From the NCBI GenBank assembly GCA_947475545.1, contig CANJLL010000003.1:1-64000 (forward strand): a stretch of DNA of 64,000 nt. The letters run 5' to 3'. Shown piece after piece: positions 59,539 through 64,000 of this stretch. Source of the DNA: Chloroflexota bacterium. Its GTDB lineage: Bacteria; Chloroflexota; Limnocylindria; Limnocylindrales; CSP1-4. The position numbers and the translations under genes are program-made. Below the pieces are notes generated by a model, which did no database searches, was not told the DNA's origin, and saw only the letters and a list, made by a program, of their open reading frames with translations. The stretch's first letter is position 1; each line of letters begins with the position of its first letter.

Positions 59539-60675
59539 ATGATGCTCGACGACGGGGTGATCGCCGCGCTGCCGTGGATCGTCGCGGCCTTCGCAGCGGC
59601 CGCGCTGGTGACGTTCATGCTGACGCCGGTCGTGCGCCGGCTCGCCATCGCCGCGGATGCTGTCGACCATCCGAACCATCGTCGGGTGAACCTCCACCCG
59701 GTGCCCCGCGGCGGTGGCCTGGCCGTGGCCACGGCATTCGTCGTGGTCGCCGGGCTCCTTGCGCTGCTTGGTCCGACAGCGGCGGCCATCCCGTTGCCGG
59801 CCTCCCTGACCAGCGCCCAGCTGGTCGTCGTGCTCGCCGGCGGCGCGGCCGCGGCCATCATCGGCACGCTGGACGATGTCTATGACCTGCGGGCGCGCTG
59901 GCAGTTCCTGGGGCAGTTTGCCGTGGCGGCCGTCGTGGTCAGCGCGGGTATCCAGGTGGGCTCGATCGACAACCCGTTTGGGGCCGGCAAGATCCCGATC
60001 GAGGGGCTGTGGGCCGCCGGCTTCACGGTCCTCTGGATCATGGGCGTCATCAACAGCATCAACTTCATCGACGGCCTCGACGGACTCTCCTCGGGGATCG
60101 GGGTGATCGCCGCGATCACGCTCGGGGTCCTCAGCCTCACACAGTCGATCTCCCAGCCGTTTGTCGCCCTGCTGTGCTTCATCGTCGCTGGCGCCCTGCT
60201 CGGGTTCCTGCGCTGGAACTTCCATCCCGCCAGCATCTTCGCGGGAACCAGTGGCGTGATGTTCGTGGGTTTCACGCTGTCCACGCTGGCCGTGCTGGGG
60301 ACCGCGAAGGTGGCGGTGGCCCTCCTCGTCCTGGGCGTGCCCATCATCGACACCTTCTGGATCATCGTTCGTCGCCTCGCGGCGGGACGGTCTCCATTCA
60401 CCCCGGACCGCGGCCACATCCATCATCGACTGCTGGACCTGGGTCTCTCACAGCGACAGACGGTGCTCCTGATCTACGGGATCTGCGCGGGCCTTGGGGC
60501 GCTCAGCTTGATCCTGTCGGTCACCGGCCAGGTCTACGCTTTCCTGGGCGTCCTGGTGGGGTTCGGGCTGGTCTTGTTCGTCCTGACCAGGGGCCGGTTT
60601 GCGGCGGCGGCGCTCGAGCCGCACTCGTACGAGGCGAAGGAGCTCGACGACGAGATGGCCGAAGCCGACGACTGA
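59539..60675 (+). CDS. WecA/TagO-like undecaprenyl-phosphate GlcNAc-1-phosphate transferase
   Basis: 378 residues with about ten to eleven membrane helices. Motifs: HPVPRGGGLAVATAF, GTLDDVYDLRARWQFLGQF (Asp-rich Mg site), INFIDGLDGLSSGIGVIAAI, and GHIHHRLLDLGLSQRQ (HIHH separates the WecA/TagO group from MraY). It starts a lipid-linked glycan such as a teichoic-acid-like or O-antigen-like polymer. The acidic C-terminus (EAKELDDEMAEADD) is cytoplasmic. 48 bases after glyA. Confidence 0.92.
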   Translation: MMLDDGVIAALPWIVAAFAAAALVTFMLTPVVRRLAIAADAVDHPNHRRVNLHPVPRGGGLAVATAFVVVAGLLALLGPTAAAIPLPASLTSAQLVVVLAGGAAAAIIGTLDDVYDLRARWQFLGQFAVAAVVVSAGIQVGSIDNPFGAGKIPIEGLWAAGFTVLWIMGVINSINFIDGLDGLSSGIGVIAAITLGVLSLTQSISQPFVALLCFIVAGALLGFLRWNFHPASIFAGTSGVMFVGFTLSTLAVLGTAKVAVALLVLGVPIIDTFWIIVRRLAAGRSPFTPDRGHIHHRLLDLGLSQRQTVLLIYGICAGLGALSLILSVTGQVYAFLGVLVGFGLVLFVLTRGRFAAAALEPHSYEAKELDDEMAEADD

Positions 60676-60734
60676 CGGCCCAGCGGGTCCGGGGCCTTGG
60701 GAAGCCCCGCGCATAGGTGATAGGCTCCTACCCC

Positions 60735-62081
60735 ATGGATCCCGCCCTCTTCTTCCTCATCATCCTCTTCATCACCGTCGTGGTCATGGTCTTCGTCACC
60801 GCGCCCACCGGGAGCAACCCGGGCGAGGCACTTGGCGAGGCACTTGGCTCACTTCGCTACACCCTGATCCACGTGGTCGCGTGGCTGACCCGACGTGCGC
60901 CCAGGCCCGGCGCGGGCCAGAGCGTCCACGAGCAGGACACGGACCACATCAGGCGGCGGCTGGGCCTGGACCAGCCTGCGGCGTCCGCCGCCGTCACACC
61001 CGACGCCCCAGTGGCCCCAGTGCCCTCGCCCCTCGCGCCCGTCGCGCCGCCGTCGGCAAGTACACCAACCGGGACTGCCGCCCCCGTTCATCGAGTCAAG
61101 CAACGACGGATCGTGCCCGCGCCCAGCCCGCGCCTGCGGCTCTGGCGCGACACGTCCATCGCGCTCTTCCTTGTCGCCGCCCTGATCCTCGTTGGAACGC
61201 GCTTCCTGCCGTCCCAGGCGGTCTCCCAGCCGTCCATCCAGCCAAGCGCCAGCCTGATCGTGGCCGACGCGACTCGACCGCCCTCACCGACGCCGAACCG
61301 CAACACGCCGCCCCCGCCGACGCCCACGGCCGTTCCGACCCCCGGCCCCACGCCCGTCGAGGCCACGGCCGGCCCGGGTACGGGCCCCGGACCGGCTCCC
61401 GAGATCACGGCGCCGCCCACGCCGCGGACCACCGCGCGCCCGGCCGCGACACCCACCCCCGCCCCCACGCCGGAGCCGGGCGCGACGCCAACCCCCACGC
61501 CCAGCCCGACGCCCGCGCCGACGCCGACGCCGGAACCCACGCCTACGCCGTCCCCTACGCCCACACCAACGCCGACGCCGGAACCCACCCCAACACCGAC
61601 CCCTACGCCCTCGCCCACGCCCAGCCCGACGCCCGGGCCGACGCCGACGCCGGATCCCACGCCTACGCCGTCCCCTACGCCCACACCAACGCCGACGCCG
61701 GATCCCACCCCAACACCGACCCCCACGCCCAGCCCGACGCCCACCCCAACGCCCACGCCGGATCCCACACCAACGCCGACGCCGGATCCCACACCAACGC
61801 CGACGCCGGATCCCACCCCAACACCGACCCCGCCGCCGGCCGCGCCCGTCTCGTGCGGTGCCCCGGCCGGCCTCACGGTCACCTGCACCGATCTGTCGAC
61901 CGGTATGGATCCTGGGACGCAGACGTGGGACGCGGGAGGTACCGCCAACCTTGACGCAGGCGGCAATTTCGCTGCGACCGTCACATGGACCTACGCCGGC
62001 TCAGGCACGTACGGTGTGACGCTTCACGTATCCGCCGGAGGCACGCCGTACCAGAGCCAGGCCACCGTCATCATCCCGTAA
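60735..62081 (+). CDS. Two-TM surface protein with Pro/Thr repeat stalk and C-terminal PKD-like domain
   Basis: 448 residues from ATG 60735 (GTG 60717 also in frame). First membrane helix at the N-terminus ([20 protein letters not shown]), an internal loop (about 25-135), second helix ([18 protein letters not shown]). Then about 200 residues of PTPTP-type repeats, and a final 75-residue beta-rich domain with two Cys ([36 protein letters not shown]) resembling PKD domains. Probably a wall-spanning stalk displaying the end domain. Function unknown; next to wecA-like and lipoprotein genes. Confidence 0.7.
   Translation: MDPALFFLIILFITVVVMVFVTAPTGSNPGEALGEALGSLRYTLIHVVAWLTRRAPRPGAGQSVHEQDTDHIRRRLGLDQPAASAAVTPDAPVAPVPSPLAPVAPPSASTPTGTAAPVHRVKQRRIVPAPSPRLRLWRDTSIALFLVAALILVGTRFLPSQAVSQPSIQPSASLIVADATRPPSPTPNRNTPPPPTPTAVPTPGPTPVEATAGPGTGPGPAPEITAPPTPRTTARPAATPTPAPTPEPGATPTPTPSPTPAPTPTPEPTPTPSPTPTPTPTPEPTPTPTPTPSPTPSPTPGPTPTPDPTPTPSPTPTPTPTPDPTPTPTPTPSPTPTPTPTPDPTPTPTPDPTPTPTPDPTPTPTPPPAAPVSCGAPAGLTVTCTDLSTGMDPGTQTWDAGGTANLDAGGNFAATVTWTYAGSGTYGVTLHVSAGGTPYQSQATVIIP
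61501..61740 (+). repeat. 120-bp tandem duplication inside the Pro/Thr stalk
   Basis: Bases 61501-61620 and 61621-61740 are near-identical at a 120-base period (40 residues), differing at only a handful of positions, for example GGAACCC versus GGATCCC. Shorter TPTPDP units continue to about 61830. This implies recent unequal exchange or slippage. Confidence 0.9.
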
Positions 62082-62086
62082 CGGCT

Positions 62087-62986
62087 GTGTATCACCGCCA
62101 GAGCCTGCCCCTGCGCCTTGTCGTCCCGGCTGCGGCGCTCCTCGCGCTCGCGGCAGCCTGCTCGTCCGGCGGACCCACCGGGTCACTGCCGGGCGGGACT
62201 TCGGCGCCCGGCGGGTCGCTCCGGCCCTCGTTGCCGCCCGAGAGCGCCGCACCGGACACGCTGCTGCTGCGGATCGCCGCCGATGGCGGCTTCGTGCCGC
62301 CGGGCGTCCTCGTGACGCGGCTTCCCCAGGTCACGGTCTACGCCGACGGGCGCGTGATCGAGCCCGGGGTGGTGCCGGCGATCTACCCGGGACCGGCCGT
62401 CTCGCCGCTGATGCTCCACCAGCTTGGTCGTGACGGGATCGACGGGATCACGGCCGCGGCCCGCGGCGCCGGCCTCGCCGGCCCCGACCGCTCGTACACG
62501 TCGGCGCAGGTCGCCGATGTCGAGACCACCGTGGTCACCTTCATCGACGCCGACGGTCCGCACCGGCTGAGCATCTACGCCCTGGGGTTCCGGCCGGACC
62601 AGGGGGCGTCGGCCGAGGAGAAGGCGGCCAGGACGGCCATCGCGAACCTGGTCAGGCAGGTGCAGGCGTACGTCGGCGCGACCAGCACGACGACCTATGC
62701 CCCGACCGCCCTTCGGATCTACGCGACCAGGGCCACCAGCCCCGCCTCGGGCGAGCCCGCGCCCAACGTCGTGGACTGGCCGGCCGCCCTGCCCGCGCTC
62801 GCCTCGCTCGCACCCGCGAACCTCCCGCCTCGTGCCAGCTGTGGCGTCATCCAGGGGCCCCTGGTCGTGGCGTTCACGGCCGTCATGGGGCAGGCGACGC
62901 AGATCACCCGCTACCGGCAGGCTGGCGTGGAGTGGACGCTCGCGGTGCGCCCGCTCCTCCCGGACGAGGCGCGGGCGTGCGGCTGA
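62087..62986 (+). CDS. Predicted lipoprotein, unknown function
   Basis: 299 residues from GTG 62087, 5 bases after the previous stop. Lipoprotein signal: PLRLVVPAAALLALAAACSS with lipobox LAAAC. Then a Gly/Ser/Pro linker and a beta-rich body (LLLRIAADGGFVPPGVLVTR, LPQVTVYADGRVIEPGVVPA, YTSAQVADVETTVVTFIDAD). The VYADGR-type strands occur in uncharacterised surface lipoproteins. Possibly co-transcribed with the stalk protein. Confidence 0.75.
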   Translation: MYHRQSLPLRLVVPAAALLALAAACSSGGPTGSLPGGTSAPGGSLRPSLPPESAAPDTLLLRIAADGGFVPPGVLVTRLPQVTVYADGRVIEPGVVPAIYPGPAVSPLMLHQLGRDGIDGITAAARGAGLAGPDRSYTSAQVADVETTVVTFIDADGPHRLSIYALGFRPDQGASAEEKAARTAIANLVRQVQAYVGATSTTTYAPTALRIYATRATSPASGEPAPNVVDWPAALPALASLAPANLPPRASCGVIQGPLVVAFTAVMGQATQITRYRQAGVEWTLAVRPLLPDEARACG

Positions 62987-63108
62987 TGCACCGTCGCCCC
63001 GGGCGGCCGACGGTGCAACCCGTCACTCCCACGCACGAAACGCGGGCGAACTGGCCGCCGCAGCCCGCCACGGCAGCGGCCGTCGTGCCCCGCCGCGTCC
63101 TTCTCACC

Positions 63109-63117
63109 TGCTACAAT
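63109..63117 (+). promoter_or_regulatory. Extended -10 promoter of the ATP synthase operon
   Basis: TGCTACAAT (extended -10), 23 bases before the atpZ ATG; start point near 63124. No clear -35. The rest of the 154-base spacer shows nothing definite. Confidence 0.55.
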
Positions 63118-63140
63118 TCGCCTGCCTTGTCAGGTCACAG

Positions 63141-63398
63141 ATGATTGAGCCCGGCCGAACCGGGGGCTACCTGGCCCTCTTCTCGGAGATTGGGTTCATC
63201 CTCTTCGTGGCGACGCTGGCAGGCGTGGGTATCGGGTACTGGGTGGACAAACAGTTGGCCACCCTTCCCGTCTTCGTCCTGGTCGGCCTGTTCCTCGGAA
63301 TGGGCATCGGGGCGCGCGGCACATGGAGCCTCATCAAGAGGTTTCTGGCCTCGTTCGATGACGGACCTGTCCCACCTGGAGGAAATCGACAAGGCTGA
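63141..63398 (+). CDS. atpZ: AtpZ/AtpI-family protein of the ATP synthase operon
   Basis: 85 residues. Two membrane helices (YLALFSEIGFILFVATLAGV G and TLPVFVLVGLFLGMGIGARG) with the Gly-rich GVGIGYWVDK between them, typical of AtpZ/AtpI, which aid c-ring assembly or Mg transport. It is followed by atpB. The short C-terminus FLASFDDGPVPPGGNRQG is soluble. Confidence 0.8.
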   Translation: MIEPGRTGGYLALFSEIGFILFVATLAGVGIGYWVDKQLATLPVFVLVGLFLGMGIGARGTWSLIKRFLASFDDGPVPPGGNRQG

Positions 63399-63420
63399 GC
63401 ACGGCCGCGTGGCCGTGCTC
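63397..63420 (+). promoter_or_regulatory. Intercistronic hairpin between atpZ and atpB
   Basis: A perfect 10-bp stem GAGCACGGCC / GGCCGTGCTC with loop GCGT, starting inside the atpZ stop codon and ending 17 bases before the atpB GTG. It may act as a partial terminator or set relative translation of atpB. Confidence 0.5.
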
Positions 63421-63437
63421 GCGTATGTGGAGCGAGC

Positions 63438-64000
63438 GTGACCGCGGCAATTCAGCAGCAGGACGGACAGGCGACCCCGGCGAAGCGATCGCCGAAGAAC
63501 GCCATCCTCATGGCGCTCGTCGCGGTCATCGTCGTGGACGTGCTCGCGGCCATCTTCCTGCCCCCGTTCCCCAAGGGCGGCCAGCCCGGTGACGCCTTCG
63601 CCTTCCCGGCTGATGGCATCATCGCCAACCTGGAGCTGCCGGCGCCGCACGTGGTCTTCGACCTCGCGCCAAATGAGCCCGCCGAGGGCATCGTCCAGTT
63701 CCACCCCAGCATCACCAGCACCATCCTCACCTCGTGGATCGTGATGGCCGTGGTGCTCATCGGCGTCTTCCTCCTCAGCCGGGGGCTCAAGCTGCTCCCC
63801 GGCCGCCGCCAGAACTTCATCGAGTTCGCCTACGAGTCCCTCGAGGGCTTCGGCACGTCGCTCGGTGGTCCCGAGGCCAAGCGTTACATCCCGCTCTTTG
63901 CCGCGTTCTTCCTGTTCATCCTGTTCTCGAACTGGAGCGGCCTGGTGCCGCCCATCGGAAAGCTGGAGGAGCTGCGCGCGCCCACCAGCGACGTGAACAT
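63438..64000 (+). CDS. atpB: F0F1 ATP synthase subunit a, N-terminal part (runs off window)
   Basis: GTG at 63438 with GGAG upstream opens a frame to the window end (187 residues visible). It reads MTAAIQQQDGQATPAKRSPK, a first helix (ILMALVAVIVVDVLAAIFLP), an extracytoplasmic stretch containing HVVFDLAPNEP, a second helix (TSWIVMAVVLIGVFLLSRGL), and the subunit-a signature RRQNFIEFAYESLEGFG then FFLFILFSNWSGLVPPIG and APTSDVN. The essential Arg lies beyond the edge. Subunit a forms the proton half-channels. Confidence 0.92.
   Translation, partial: MTAAIQQQDGQATPAKRSPKNAILMALVAVIVVDVLAAIFLPPFPKGGQPGDAFAFPADGIIANLELPAPHVVFDLAPNEPAEGIVQFHPSITSTILTSWIVMAVVLIGVFLLSRGLKLLPGRRQNFIEFAYESLEGFGTSLGGPEAKRYIPLFAAFFLFILFSNWSGLVPPIGKLEELRAPTSDVN

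Noticed and set aside
61088..61984. Minus-strand frame with Gly-Val repeats (GVGVGVGSG)
   Set aside because: Exact antisense of the Pro/Thr repeat stalk; the plus-strand gene has membrane helices and a folded end domain.

Overview
The window looks like a chromosomal replication-origin region from a high-GC bacterium, roughly two-thirds G+C by eye. Gene content and layout fit Chloroflexota, possibly a Limnocylindria-like lineage. That placement is inferred from protein style: a VanW-type protein, long Pro/Thr-rich surface proteins, DciA beside recF, and no outer-membrane genes. No database search was possible. There is no insertion sequence, prophage, CRISPR array, rRNA or tRNA gene that I can support.

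Left arm (1-10.8 kb): a truncated rhomboid gene and a PP2C-like protein are followed by dciA-recF-dnaN-(oriC)-dnaA, all leftward. The dnaA-dnaN spacer holds an AT-rich tract and a DnaA-box cluster. Rightward from a consensus-like promoter runs rpmH-rnpA-yidD-yidC-jag, ending in a hairpin terminator.

10.8-25 kb is mostly cell envelope and accessory: a VanW protein, a polysaccharide deacetylase with a small partner gene, a LysM surface protein facing them across an operator-like palindrome, an ABC exporter, an FGGY sugar kinase and a UvrA2-type ATPase. ssrA (tmRNA) and smpB then sit side by side.

25-45 kb is a long, almost unbroken leftward block: parA-parB-gyrB-thioesterase-alkD-like-gyrA-prs-small membrane gene-secA-ydcF-like, then from its own promoter a Cys-rich gene-prfB-GNAT-ftsE-ftsX-ctpA. 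Many junctions are ATGA/GTGA overlaps, implying translational coupling. prfB carries the classical +1 programmed frameshift. A tiny promoter-RBS-16-codon ORF-terminator unit lies between ctpA and smpB. Two parS-like sites sit just upstream of parA.

45-64 kb runs mostly rightward: mreD-mrdA-rodA (cell elongation), a leftward pair (J-domain protein, AI-2E permease), DUF2344-rplU-rpmA-rpmE, DUF1385-prfA-prmC-HAD-tsaC-glyA-wecA-like, a PT-repeat membrane protein, a lipoprotein, and the start of the ATP synthase operon (atpZ, atpB cut by the window edge). The best candidates for something undescribed are the 16-codon unit at 25.7-25.9 kb, the Cys-rich gene fused translationally to prfB, and the PP2C-like protein that lacks its metal-binding aspartates.
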